Origin: Pseudodesulfovibrio profundus
GTDB taxonomy: Bacteria; Desulfobacterota; Desulfovibrionia; Desulfovibrionales; Desulfovibrionaceae
Assembly: GCF_900217235.1 (NCBI RefSeq)
Contig: NZ_LT907975.1
Location: 2,207,001 to 2,271,000, forward strand
DNA length: 64,000 nucleotides
Direction: 5' to 3'
Made by a program: the position numbers and the translations under genes. The notes below the pieces were generated by a model. That model saw only the letters and a list, made by a program, of their open reading frames with translations, made no database searches and was not told where the DNA came from. How positions within the stretch are numbered: the stretch's first letter is position 1; the number at the start of each line of letters is the position of its first letter. Shown one piece after another: positions 28,894 through 38,358 of the stretch.

Positions 28894-29355
28894 TTAAAAG
28901 GAATCGACCGAGTTGCCAAACCCTTGCGCTCGAGTTCCGCCTCCCTCAGAGAAGCCTTCAGCCTTGAGCTTTTCCAGTTCGGCCTTGAGCAACTGATCCT
29001 TCAGTTCCATCAATTGGGTTTGCTTGTCCTGAAGCTGTTGCATCTTTTCCTTTTCCGGCAGATCGCCTTCTTCGATCGCCTTGATTTCTTCCTCAAGCTT
29101 TTCGATTTGACGCTTCAGCTGTTCGGTTAGCAAATCCTGTTGCTCTTCTTCCTTGGAAGCGGATGTCTCACCGGGGTTATCGGTTGCAGCGAGAGCTCGC
29201 GCCTCCTCGGAAATGGAGACAACAATATCTCCTTGTTCCGGAACCTTGGCTTCTTTGGCCATTTCTTCGCCGGTTCGCTCCACGGATGGGGCGGGGCGGG
29301 CGTTTAGGCCGTCCGCAAGTTGGGATAGTGTGCCCAGTGTGGATTCAAGTACCAT
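28894..29355 (-). CDS. Coiled-coil protein, unrecognised
   Basis: 153 aa from the ATG at 29355 (RBS AAGGAGG; an upstream ATG at 29400 lacks one). Contains a short IVVSISEEARAL motif near residue 45 and a long charged coiled coil (about residues 70-135, rich in E, K, Q, L). No membrane or signal segment. The SISEEARAL motif occurs in small Desulfovibrio proteins of unknown role. Confidence 0.7.
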   Translation of the reverse strand: MVLESTLGTLSQLADGLNARPAPSVERTGEEMAKEAKVPEQGDIVVSISEEARALAATDNPGETSASKEEEQQDLLTEQLKRQIEKLEEEIKAIEEGDLPEKEKMQQLQDKQTQLMELKDQLLKAELEKLKAEGFSEGGGTRAQGFGNSVDSF

Positions 29356-29502
29356 GCGTTGCCTCCTTAAATGATGATATAGGACATCCGAGAGTCTCAT
29401 CGTCGGCCTGTCAAAAAACTTTAGGGTACAAGGCTGTTGCGCGGCGGCAGTAAAAAAAGGTACCGTTATCCCAATTATCCGTACCTACTTCACGAGGCGA
29501 GT

Positions 29503-32208
29503 ATGAGCGTTACCAATCTCAAGTACCTGTTCAATCCCGGTTCCGTCGCTGTTGTCGGCGCCACCAATGATTCCCGCAACGCAGGCAATATCGTCATGCG
29601 CAATATCATGGCGGGGGGATTCATGGGGCCGGTCATGCCGGTATCCGACACCGCGGAAGCCATTGCGGGCGTATTGACCCATCCTTCCGTGCGGCATCTG
29701 CCCAAGACACCGGATCTGGCCATTGTCTGCTCTCCATTGGACGAGGTGCCCGAGATCATCCATTCCCTCAAGGCGCGCGGAACCCGAGGCGTCGTGCTCA
29801 TGGGGGCCGGGTTCGCCTATATGACTCCTGAAGAACGTCAGGATATCAAGGACACAATTCTTGGCATCGCCGATCCTCCTAGTCTTCGGATTATCGGTCC
29901 CAAGTCCCTCGGGTTCATGGTTCCATCGCTGAATCTGAATGCTTCGCTTGCTCATTCGAATGTTGAGCCGGGTAAGGTCGCGTTCATCTCCCAGTCCGAT
30001 TCGCTGTTTGCAACAGTTCTTGATTGGGCCAAGGCCAAAGGCGTGGGCTTTTCTCACATGATCGCCCTTGGCAGTCGCATTGATGTCACCTTTGCCGATA
30101 TTCTCGATTATCTCGCCTCAGACCCGCTGACCCGCTCCATCATGCTCTACGTGGAATCCATCAAGGATGCCCGTGAGTTCATGTCCGCTGCCCGTGCGGC
30201 TTCCCGCAACAAACCGGTGCTGGTTATCCGGCCCGGGCAGGCGCTCGATACCGTGCTTGGCGACCTCAAGCTGCGCGAAACCGGTGATCATCGTCTGGTG
30301 GATGCTGTTTACGATGTCGCATTCCGCCGTGCCGGTATGTTGCGCGTGGAAAATATCGACGGGCTGTTCGATGCGGCACAGACTTTGGGAACGCCCAAAC
30401 ATGTATACGGCAAGAAACTGGCGATCCTGACCAACGGAACGAGCGCGGGCATACTGGCCGCCGATCGTCTTTTGGCCGGTGGTGGCGAGTTGGCCCAGCT
30501 TTCCGATAAGACCATCGAAGCCATCGACGCGGCCCTTGGTGAAGAGAACTGGTCTCGCGGCAATCCGGTGGATATCCCGTTCAATGCCGACGGCAAGGCA
30601 TACTCCGAAGTGCTCAAGCTGCTGCTCAAGGACAAGAATTCCAATGGCATTCTGGTGATGCACGTACCGTGGACAGCCCAGCCGGATGTGGAAGTGGCCG
30701 AAGCGCTTCGGGATTCACTCAAACGGGTCAAGCGCATGGTGCTCACCGCATGGCTTGGATCGGGCAGGGCAGATGTGGCCCGTGATGTTTTTCGTAAGGC
30801 AGGCATTCCGACATACGACACACCTACCCACGCTGTACGTGCGTTTCTGTATATGGCCGAATACCTGCGAAATCAGGAAATGCTCATTGAAACGCCGGAC
30901 TCGTTGCCTACGGACTTTTTCCCGGACACGAAATCCGCACGCGATATTGTGGATCAGGCCCTGACGCAGGAGCGTGAGTACCTGACCGAGCCGGAAGCCA
31001 AGGACATGCTGGCCGCCTACGGTGTGCCGGTGGTCGAGACCCGCATCGCCATCTCGGCCAAGGATGCGGTCATTGCCGCGGATGAGCTTGGCTATCCTGT
31101 GGCCCTTAAACTGCGCAGCCCCCAGATTCCGCAGCCTTTTGATGTGGGTGGTGTGCTGCTTGATCTGGAAACGCCAGAGCGGGTGTGGGAAGGCGCGGCT
31201 TCCATTCTGGCTCGATGCACGAGGGAGCGACCGGATGCCTATATCGAAGGCTTCACCGTGCAGAAAATGGGGCGTCGCCCCGGTGCCCATGAGTTGTTTA
31301 TTTCCGCGACGGTGGACCCTGTATTTGGCCCGGTGCTCTCTTTCGGTCATGGAGGTATGGCGCGGGAGATGATTCAGGATTCCGCCCTGACCCTGCCGCC
31401 TCTTTCCATGAGCCTGGCCCGTGAGTTGGTCGGGCGCACACGTATTGCCTCACTGCTACAAGGTACGCCTTCGCACCAACCGGCGGATATCGATGATATC
31501 TGCCTTACGCTGATTCAGATTTCCCAGCTATTCCAGGATGTACCGCAGATCAACTCCATCGATATCAATCCGTTGTACGCCGACTCCGAGGGCGTGCTTG
31601 CCCTTGATGCCAAGATCGGCATTGCTCCGTTCGAAGGAGAAGGGGAGTCGCGTCTGGCGATTCGCCCGTACCCGCGAGAGCTGGAAGAGTGTGTCGAACT
31701 CAAGACCGGTCGCAAGGTCACGCTGCGTCCCATCAGGCCGGAGGATGAAGACACCCACCGCGCTTTCCTTGAAAGTCTGTCGGACGAGGATTTGCGGCTG
31801 CGCTTTTTCGGCGTTGTGCAACGGGATTTCGATCACAAGGATATCGCCCGTTTCACCCAGATCGATTACGATCGTGAAATGGCCTTCATTGCCACGGCCC
31901 TGGATGATGCGGGAAACCCCGAAACGTTGGGTGTCATGCGGACCAATACCAGCCCGGACAATTCCGAAGCGGAGTTCGCCATTGTCGTTCGTTCGGACCA
32001 GAAAGGCGAAGGACTCGGGTCCTATCTGTTCCAGAAGGGAATCCGCTACACCAAGGATCGAGGCACCCGGAAACTCACTGGTCAGACCATGATTGAAAAC
32101 AAGGCCATGCAGGGACTTTCCAAAAAGTTCGGCTTTGTGGTTTCACCCGATCCACACGATGAGGACCTTGTGGAAATGGTTCTGGATATGGAGACAGTCG
32201 AAGCATGA
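29503..32208 (+). CDS. Pat-like protein: ADP-forming acyl-CoA synthetase domains plus GNAT acetyltransferase
   Basis: 901 aa from the ATG at 29503. CoA-binding Rossmann domain (LFNPGSVAVVGATNDS, residues 9-24), succinyl-CoA-synthetase-like flavodoxin domains (about 150-460), ATP-grasp domain (about 490-710), and a C-terminal GNAT domain (VTLRPIRPEDEDTHRAFL onward, about 745-890). This is the architecture of PatZ/YfiQ, which acetylates and inactivates Acs; related proteins with an intact catalytic His are ADP-forming acetyl-CoA synthetases. Both roles are possible. An overlapping glycosyltransferase gene follows. Confidence 0.88.
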   Translation: MSVTNLKYLFNPGSVAVVGATNDSRNAGNIVMRNIMAGGFMGPVMPVSDTAEAIAGVLTHPSVRHLPKTPDLAIVCSPLDEVPEIIHSLKARGTRGVVLMGAGFAYMTPEERQDIKDTILGIADPPSLRIIGPKSLGFMVPSLNLNASLAHSNVEPGKVAFISQSDSLFATVLDWAKAKGVGFSHMIALGSRIDVTFADILDYLASDPLTRSIMLYVESIKDAREFMSAARAASRNKPVLVIRPGQALDTVLGDLKLRETGDHRLVDAVYDVAFRRAGMLRVENIDGLFDAAQTLGTPKHVYGKKLAILTNGTSAGILAADRLLAGGGELAQLSDKTIEAIDAALGEENWSRGNPVDIPFNADGKAYSEVLKLLLKDKNSNGILVMHVPWTAQPDVEVAEALRDSLKRVKRMVLTAWLGSGRADVARDVFRKAGIPTYDTPTHAVRAFLYMAEYLRNQEMLIETPDSLPTDFFPDTKSARDIVDQALTQEREYLTEPEAKDMLAAYGVPVVETRIAISAKDAVIAADELGYPVALKLRSPQIPQPFDVGGVLLDLETPERVWEGAASILARCTRERPDAYIEGFTVQKMGRRPGAHELFISATVDPVFGPVLSFGHGGMAREMIQDSALTLPPLSMSLARELVGRTRIASLLQGTPSHQPADIDDICLTLIQISQLFQDVPQINSIDINPLYADSEGVLALDAKIGIAPFEGEGESRLAIRPYPRELEECVELKTGRKVTLRPIRPEDEDTHRAFLESLSDEDLRLRFFGVVQRDFDHKDIARFTQIDYDREMAFIATALDDAGNPETLGVMRTNTSPDNSEAEFAIVVRSDQKGEGLGSYLFQKGIRYTKDRGTRKLTGQTMIENKAMQGLSKKFGFVVSPDPHDEDLVEMVLDMETVEA

Positions 32209-33299
32209 GTGTGAGCAAGCACCTTCCTGTGTATCACCACACGGGGCTGGAAACGACAGGCGGTGCCACGCGAGTCGCTCGCCTGCTCATGGAGGGAATG
32301 AACAAGCTTGAAGTGGAGTCCTCTCTCAGCTTTGAACTGGGAGAAGGGCCGGATACAGCCGCCATTCTCCCAGAGGATTTCGGGCGCTATCTTCCCAAGG
32401 GAGGGATTGCCCATGTGCATTGCACGGGCAACTGGCCTGCATTGCTGGACAGCATCCCGAGCTGGTACCGGACAGTGATCACCCTGCACGACTGTGAATT
32501 GTTTACCGGCGGATGCCCCTATCCGCTGGATTGTCCCAATGTGGATGAGGGATGTGCCGAACCATGTCCTCGTAAATTCCCGGACTCCGAAGCGTTGCGT
32601 AAGGAAAAACTGCGGCTGGTGGAGCGGCTCGATCCCATTCTGGTGGCCCCGTCACGCTGGCTCGCGCGTTTGGCAAAATCACATCTGTTCCGCTCGGTCT
32701 CGGTGATTCCCAACGGCATAGTCTGGCCTGAGTTTCCGCCCAAGCGAGTGGAGGCCCGGAGAAGTCTTGGCATTCATCCTTCTGCGCGTGTCTGCCTGTT
32801 TGTGGCCCATGGCGGAACAGACGCTGCCTACAAATCCGGTTCATCATGGCGGCGCATCTGGCAGGCTGTGAAACAACGTGTTCCCGAAGCTCTTTGCTTT
32901 GCGGTCGGGGGAGATACGGCCGGGCGCGAGGGTGATCTGGTCATCTGGCCCTATGTGGAGCGTGAACGATTGGCACTGCTGATGGCGGCTGCGGATGTCC
33001 TGCTCTATCCCACCAAGGCTGACAATCATTCCCTCGTTATTCTGGAGGCGCAGGCGCAGGCGCTGGCGGTTGTCTCCTATGCAGTGGGCGGTGTGCCGGA
33101 GCAGATAGCAGAGGGGGAAACCGGCGTGCTGGTGGAGCCTGGCGACGAGGCAACCTTCATTGAGTCGGCCGTAGAAATGCTTTCCACCCCAACACTTTCA
33201 ATGGATATGGGCAAAATGGCTTTCACAGCCGGAAGCCGCCGTTTCCATGTGGATAGGATGGTGCAGGATTACATGAAATTGTATGGAAAATTTGAGTGA
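32205..33299 (+). CDS. Glycosyltransferase, GT4-like
   Basis: 364 aa. Starts in the ATGA overlap with the pat-like gene, so translation is coupled. N-terminal TTGGATRVARLLMEGM, a middle Cys-rich loop (DCELFTGGCPYPLDCPNVDEGC) typical of GTs of the WcaC/RfaG type, and C-terminal YPTKADNHSLVILEAQAQAL with the E-x7-E motif. Why it is tied to Pat is not evident. Confidence 0.82.
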   Translation: MSVSKHLPVYHHTGLETTGGATRVARLLMEGMNKLEVESSLSFELGEGPDTAAILPEDFGRYLPKGGIAHVHCTGNWPALLDSIPSWYRTVITLHDCELFTGGCPYPLDCPNVDEGCAEPCPRKFPDSEALRKEKLRLVERLDPILVAPSRWLARLAKSHLFRSVSVIPNGIVWPEFPPKRVEARRSLGIHPSARVCLFVAHGGTDAAYKSGSSWRRIWQAVKQRVPEALCFAVGGDTAGREGDLVIWPYVERERLALLMAAADVLLYPTKADNHSLVILEAQAQALAVVSYAVGGVPEQIAEGETGVLVEPGDEATFIESAVEMLSTPTLSMDMGKMAFTAGSRRFHVDRMVQDYMKLYGKFE

Positions 33300-33319
33300 T
33301 AATGCCTTCCCTGTCAGCA

Positions 33320-34684
33320 CTAGCCGCTGACAGCACGAGAGAAGAATCGGCACGTTCTATCCTGCCAACCTACGAATCCCAATTCCGCATCCGCATACCA
33401 CGCGGCGGTAAACGCCTTTGTATCGCATGACCACAGGCGGGCCTTGTGTGGATCAAAGGCCGGTTCCAGACAGAAATCGCCGGGTTCGGTACGGCCCGTG
33501 AAAAGGGTGGTCAGCTCCTCGATGGTCGGGAGCCGCCAGTCGGTGCGACCTCCATACTCATTTTTGTTGAGTCGTCTGACATGGGCTTGCGCACCTTCCC
33601 AGGTCAGTGGATACCGAGAACCATGTTCTTCCCATACCAGGCCGGTTGTCTGGTCCGTGACGATGCCTTCTCCTGATGGAGAAAACTGCCCGACACCATA
33701 TTTCCTGGGTCGCCACAATGTGTCGAGATCAAACGTTGTCCTGGCTGCCTTGAGCGGAGCTTTGACAGGTGTGGAACGTGGTCGCCACGATGCATCATGG
33801 CGTGCTGTTTCACGAAGAAGGTCTTCCCCGGAGCAGACAGTGTCTTTGCGTTCAAGCCACAGCATTTCCAACTCGTCGAGGGCCGCGATCATGTCTAGTG
33901 CATCGTCAAATCGACCATTGGGATCAAGGGCTATGGCCTTGTGAAACATCGCATCCCAGTGGGTATCCAAGTCCGGGTGGGTTTCCGATACTGGTCGTCT
34001 CGCGCTTTCATCCTCTGGGGGCAGCGAACCGGTGATCATCCGGTACAGGGTGATTCCCACTGAGTAGATGTCGGATCGGGCATCAGCATCTTCAGGGTTT
34101 GCCTCCTGCTCGGGGGCCGTGTAGTAGGGCGAGCCGATGACCATACCTTTGGGGTCGGGAGTCGACTCCCCGCGCAGTCGGGACAGACCGAAGTCGATCA
34201 GTTTTACCTGTCCCACACCGCCTTCCTCTTCGGCGAGCATGACGTTGAAGGGCTTGACGTCGCGGTGGATGATTCCCTCATAATGGAGGCGATCCAGCCC
34301 GTGCAGCATCTGGCGGGCGATATGCAGTGAAGCCTCCACTCCGAGGCGTCTGGAAGGCTGCTCCACTTCATAGGTTTCACCCATGACGACACCGAGATTG
34401 CCGCAGAAATATTCCATGGTGAAATGCGCTGGCTGATCGTCGTGTCCGTCATGCACGTCAAGTATGGACGCGATGTTGGGGTGGGTGATGGAGGCCATGG
34501 TGGCGGCCTCGGTGAGGAACATCTTCGTGAGCTTCTCGCTGCCCACGATGTCTTCCATTATCTCGGCGGGCTTGAGCACCTTGAGGGCGACAATACGCCC
34601 GGTAACGGGCATGGCTGCCTTGTAAACCGCTCCCATACCGCCGCGTCCGAGCAGTCCGCGTATAGCATAACGTCCGATGTGCAT
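33320..34684 (-). CDS. Ser/Thr protein kinase with C-terminal DUF1566 (Lcl-like) domain
   Basis: 454 aa. Hanks-type kinase at residues 1-270: GRGGMGAVYKA (P-loop), VALKVL (Lys), HRDVKPFNVML (catalytic Asp), IDFGLSRL (DFG) and PYYTAPEQEA. The C-terminal 115 residues hold DQTTGLVWEEHG and NEYGGRTDWRLPTIEELTTL, a DUF1566 fold usually found in secreted or adhesive proteins. No membrane helix separates them, so the DUF1566 part is cytoplasmic here. Confidence 0.87.
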   Translation of the reverse strand: MHIGRYAIRGLLGRGGMGAVYKAAMPVTGRIVALKVLKPAEIMEDIVGSEKLTKMFLTEAATMASITHPNIASILDVHDGHDDQPAHFTMEYFCGNLGVVMGETYEVEQPSRRLGVEASLHIARQMLHGLDRLHYEGIIHRDVKPFNVMLAEEEGGVGQVKLIDFGLSRLRGESTPDPKGMVIGSPYYTAPEQEANPEDADARSDIYSVGITLYRMITGSLPPEDESARRPVSETHPDLDTHWDAMFHKAIALDPNGRFDDALDMIAALDELEMLWLERKDTVCSGEDLLRETARHDASWRPRSTPVKAPLKAARTTFDLDTLWRPRKYGVGQFSPSGEGIVTDQTTGLVWEEHGSRYPLTWEGAQAHVRRLNKNEYGGRTDWRLPTIEELTTLFTGRTEPGDFCLEPAFDPHKARLWSCDTKAFTAAWYADAELGFVGWQDRTCRFFSRAVSG

Positions 34685-34707
34685 GGAGTGTGATACCGCG
34701 TTTTGAT

Positions 34708-35541
34708 CTACAGGAAAAGCAGCAGCGAAAGGGCCATGACGACCATGCCGGAAATCAGGCCATAGATGGAATGGTGGTGTTCGCCGTATTCTTCGGCTGC
34801 CGGGAGCAATTGGTCAAACGAGATGAAGACCATGATGCCGCCGACACCGGCGAAGAGTACGCCGAAAACGACCGGGGTGAAAAAGGGCATGAGCAGCAGG
34901 AACCCGACCAACGCACCGATAGGTTCGGATATTCCTGAAAGAAACGAGTACAGGAACGCTTTCTTCTTGGAACCGGTCGCGTAGTAGAGGGGGATGGAAA
35001 CGGCGATGCCTTCGGGAATGTTGTGGATGGCGACGGCAACGGCAATTGCTATACCGAGTGAAGGGTCAGACATGGCTGCCGTGAATGTTGCCAGTCCTTC
35101 AGGAAAGTTATGGATGGCAATGGCAATGGCCGCGAAGATGCCCATGCGTTTCAGTTTGTCGAAATCGTGGGTTTCGTCTTTAGGCAGATTGGCTTTACCT
35201 ACATCCATCTCTTCAATGGAGTGCATCTCGTGCGGGTTTTCATAACTGGGAACAAATTTATCGATGATCGCAATAAGCGCCATGCCGCCAAAAAATGACA
35301 GGACCGTAACCCATTGCGCCGTGACATCGCCGAGTTCCAGAGTGAGTGCGTCGTTGGCTTTGCGCACGATCTCCCAAAAGGAGACATAGACCATGACGCC
35401 AGCGGAAAACCCCAGAGCCAGCGACAGGAATTTGGTATTGGTTCGCTGAGCGAAAAAGGCGATGGCAGAGCCAATACCGGTGCAGAGTCCGGCAAACAAC
35501 GTCAGTCCGAAGGCGAAAAGTACAGCTTGGTTATCCATCAT
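34708..35541 (-). CDS. ZIP-family metal transporter
   Basis: 277 aa, about eight membrane helices. The two metal-binding helices carry HNFPEGLAT and HNIPEGIAV. A His/acidic loop lies around residues 95-125. Probable zinc (or iron/manganese) importer of the ZupT type. Starts at the ATG pair 35536-35541; the upstream ribosome site is poor. Confidence 0.9.
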   Translation of the reverse strand: MMDNQAVLFAFGLTLFAGLCTGIGSAIAFFAQRTNTKFLSLALGFSAGVMVYVSFWEIVRKANDALTLELGDVTAQWVTVLSFFGGMALIAIIDKFVPSYENPHEMHSIEEMDVGKANLPKDETHDFDKLKRMGIFAAIAIAIHNFPEGLATFTAAMSDPSLGIAIAVAVAIHNIPEGIAVSIPLYYATGSKKKAFLYSFLSGISEPIGALVGFLLLMPFFTPVVFGVLFAGVGGIMVFISFDQLLPAAEEYGEHHHSIYGLISGMVVMALSLLLFL

Positions 35542-35641
35542 TCGACTTATACACGGTAAAGGAAGTGATGACCAGTTCTTGCTGGGATGGATAGAAGCTT
35601 GTTGTAGTCGGCCAGGCACCCTTGTGATAGGAGTTGTTCGT

Positions 35642-36742
35642 ATGAAGGCGGTACAACAAATATGGGGAATGGTATGGGTGACAGTGCTATGCCTGTTGTT
35701 CCCCACGCAATCCATTGGTGCAGAACGCACTAGGGTGGCGTTCCTCAACCCGGGTGGCCCGGGTGATGCGTTTTTCCAACCCATGACCGATTTCATGCAG
35801 GCGGCAGCCGATGATCTCGGGTTCGAGCTGACAGTCTATTACGCCAATCGGAATCATGTCCTGTACGACGAGAACATCCACCGGCTGTTCAGCACACAGC
35901 CTCTCCCCGAATACATAATCGGCACGAATGCGCGTGGTTCCGGCAAGGAACTCCTCAAGGTCGCCGAAGCTGCCGGAGTAAAAACGCTTTTTGTCAATCA
36001 GGGATTCATCGATGTGGAACAGATAGTCGTCGGCACCCCGGGTGAACGCTATAAGCAGTGGCTTTTCGAGTACATTCCGGATGATATCAACGCTGGCTAT
36101 CTGTTGGCAAAGACACTGCTTGATGAGGCGGTTGAGCACAGCAGCGATGGAACTGTCGAGGTTCTCGCCATTACCGGACATGAAGAATCCGCGGCCTCAG
36201 TCCTCAGGTTGCGTGGATTGAAGGAAGCGTTGGTCGAATACCCGGGCGTACGTCTGAATCAGGCCGTGCATGCTGATTGGAAACGAGACAAGGCCAAAAA
36301 ACTCACACGTCGGCTGTTGGAGCGGTACCCGTCCACCAGCGTTGTCTGGAGTGCCAGTGACGTGATGGCGCATGGTGTCTGCGAAGCGCTTCGCGAGACT
36401 GGACGGAATCCCGGGAGTGATGTCCTTGTCGGTGGCGTGGACTGGGCTGATTCAGCTCTCGACAGTCTCCGAAAAAAGGAATTCACCGCATCGGTCGGCG
36501 GCCACTTCATGGATGGCGGTTGGGCGCTGGTCATGTTGTATGACATGATGCACGGCATTAAGCCGGACAAGATGGGGCGCTCATCCTTTTCTGTTTTGAC
36601 TGTCGATAATGTTGATATCTACGCAAAATTGCGGGAACAAAGTTGGGCAGCCATCGACTTTCGAGCCTTTTCCAAACACCAGAATCCCGAACTTACGCAA
36701 TACAACTTCGGCCTTGAAGCGGTCCTCAAGCAGTTGCAGTAA
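35642..36742 (+). CDS. Periplasmic sugar-binding-like protein (peripl_BP_4 type)
   Basis: 366 aa from the ATG at 35642 (RBS GATAGGAG). Signal peptide to about residue 26 (TQSIGAE). LacI/ribose-binding fold: VAFLNPGGPGDAFFQPMTDFM, central hinge, VVWSASDVMAHGVCEAL, DVLVGGVDWADSAL. No permease or sensor kinase genes lie next to it, so it may be an orphan ligand-binding protein for a receptor elsewhere. Confidence 0.8.
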   Translation: MKAVQQIWGMVWVTVLCLLFPTQSIGAERTRVAFLNPGGPGDAFFQPMTDFMQAAADDLGFELTVYYANRNHVLYDENIHRLFSTQPLPEYIIGTNARGSGKELLKVAEAAGVKTLFVNQGFIDVEQIVVGTPGERYKQWLFEYIPDDINAGYLLAKTLLDEAVEHSSDGTVEVLAITGHEESAASVLRLRGLKEALVEYPGVRLNQAVHADWKRDKAKKLTRRLLERYPSTSVVWSASDVMAHGVCEALRETGRNPGSDVLVGGVDWADSALDSLRKKEFTASVGGHFMDGGWALVMLYDMMHGIKPDKMGRSSFSVLTVDNVDIYAKLREQSWAAIDFRAFSKHQNPELTQYNFGLEAVLKQLQ

Positions 36743-36745
36743 GCG

Positions 36746-37780
36746 CTACTGAACGTCTTCAGCTTTCAATTGACCGCAGGCTGCCTTGATATCCGATCCC
36801 ATGGAGCGGCGGATGAACGCTGTAAGACCATGATCCCATAACCGTTTTTCAAAGGCTTCGACCTTGTCTCGATCCGGCGCACCGTAGGGCATGCCTTCGA
36901 TGGGATTGTAGGCGATCAGGTTGATCTTTCCTTTTTTGCGGTCAATGAGGCGGGCCAACTGGTCAGCGTGTTCCAGCGAGTCGTTGACATCCTTGAGCAG
37001 CAGGTACTCGAAGGTTATCCGTTCTCGTGGGCGCATGGGATAGGCCTTGAGTGCGGCCATGAGGTCGTTCAGGTGGACCTTGGCCGCCTTAGGCATGATC
37101 TTGGCGCGGAGTTCCTGCGTGGGCGCATGAAGCGAGATGGCTGGCAGTGCCACTTCCCGTTCACCCAGAATGCGGAGTTTGTCGGGAAAGCCGACAGTGG
37201 AAACCATGGACCGACGCCAGGAAAGAGACAACCCCCGTTCACATGGCAGGTCGTCGAGGACCCGAAGAAGCGTGTCGAGGTTGAGCAGTGGTTCGCCCAT
37301 GCCCATGAATACGAGATTCTTCAGGGGATTCATTCCCTGATCTTCCAGATACTGGCGTCCTACCAGAATCTGTCCCATGATCTCGCCGTAGGTCAGGTTG
37401 CGCTCGAAACCGAGCAGTCCCGTGTTGCAGAAAGTGCAGCCCATGGCGCATCCGACCTGAGTGGACAGACATTGCGAGTAGCGATCCTGCATGGGGATGA
37501 GGACTGTTTCCACCAGCTTGCCGTCAGCCAGTCGGAGAAGAAATTTGATGGTGCCGTCTTTGGATTGCTGAACTTTGGCTATTTCAGGCCAGACGATTTC
37601 AGCCATGCCCTTGAGCTGTTCGCGCAGCGGCTTGGAGAGATTGGTCATGTCGTCAATGGTTCTGACGCGTTTTTGCCACAGCCACTGCCAGAGCTGCTCC
37701 GACCGGAATCGGGGCAACTTGAGATCTTCCACCACAAAGGCTTCGAGATCGTTTTTATTTAGCTCAATAAGGTTTTGCAT
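36746..37780 (-). CDS. rlmN: 23S rRNA (A2503-C2)/tRNA (A37-C2) methyltransferase RlmN
   Basis: 344 aa from the ATG at 37780 (RBS AAGGTA). Radical-SAM motif CAMGCTFC (about 113-120), FMGMGEPLLN, and the C-terminal DIKAACGQL with the methyl-carrying Cys. N-terminal LPRFRSEQLWQWLW matches RlmN. It methylates A2503 in 23S rRNA. Confidence 0.95.
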   Translation of the reverse strand: MQNLIELNKNDLEAFVVEDLKLPRFRSEQLWQWLWQKRVRTIDDMTNLSKPLREQLKGMAEIVWPEIAKVQQSKDGTIKFLLRLADGKLVETVLIPMQDRYSQCLSTQVGCAMGCTFCNTGLLGFERNLTYGEIMGQILVGRQYLEDQGMNPLKNLVFMGMGEPLLNLDTLLRVLDDLPCERGLSLSWRRSMVSTVGFPDKLRILGEREVALPAISLHAPTQELRAKIMPKAAKVHLNDLMAALKAYPMRPRERITFEYLLLKDVNDSLEHADQLARLIDRKKGKINLIAYNPIEGMPYGAPDRDKVEAFEKRLWDHGLTAFIRRSMGSDIKAACGQLKAEDVQ

Positions 37781-37954
37781 TGCGTGTACCTTGTAGGGCA
37801 TTGGCAGCCCGTGTCAAGCGGTCGTTGCCCGGACTTGGTGGTTGGTGAGGTGAGAGGTTCTTATTCCCGCTTTGCATTTTCTCCTGCTGTCATGTTATAG
37901 TTACGAACAATTTCTGGATACATATGCATCATTTTAACGAGGAGATTCAGTACA

Positions 37955-38356
37955 ATGTTTAATAGATTCAATCGGTTTGTCTGCATGGCTGTCATCATGT
38001 CACTGGTCATGCTCAATGTGTCCGTGCCTATGGCAAAGGCGGCAATGATCTCCACCGAGACCTCCATCTCTGCGTCCATGAATGAAGAAAACCGCGCTGT
38101 CGTGCAGGACTTTTTCGAGAGAAGCGATCTGCGTCAGGCTCTTGAAAGCCACGGAATTGACGTTGATGAAGCGCAGGCTCGGGTAGACGCCCTGTCTGAT
38201 GCCGAAGTGGCGCAGCTTGCACAGCAAATTGAAGAAATGCCTGCCGGTGCCGGTGCACTCGGAACTATTGTCGGTGCTGCCGTGCTGATCTTTGTCATAC
38301 TGCTTATTACCGACATAGCGGGGGCGACGGATGTCTTCCCCTTTGTGAATAAGTAG
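37955..38356 (+). CDS. PA2779-family small membrane protein
   Basis: 133 aa. N-terminal hydrophobic signal (residues 9-28), a middle helix-rich region (VVQDFFERSDLRQALESHGI, DALSDAEVAQLAQQI) and a C-terminal membrane helix (GTIVGAAVLIFVILLITDI). Matches the PA2779 family, always found beside a PA2778-type peptidase, as here (2-base gap). Function unknown; possibly the peptidase's substrate or partner. Confidence 0.82.
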   Translation: MFNRFNRFVCMAVIMSLVMLNVSVPMAKAAMISTETSISASMNEENRAVVQDFFERSDLRQALESHGIDVDEAQARVDALSDAEVAQLAQQIEEMPAGAGALGTIVGAAVLIFVILLITDIAGATDVFPFVNK

Positions 38357-38358
38357 GT

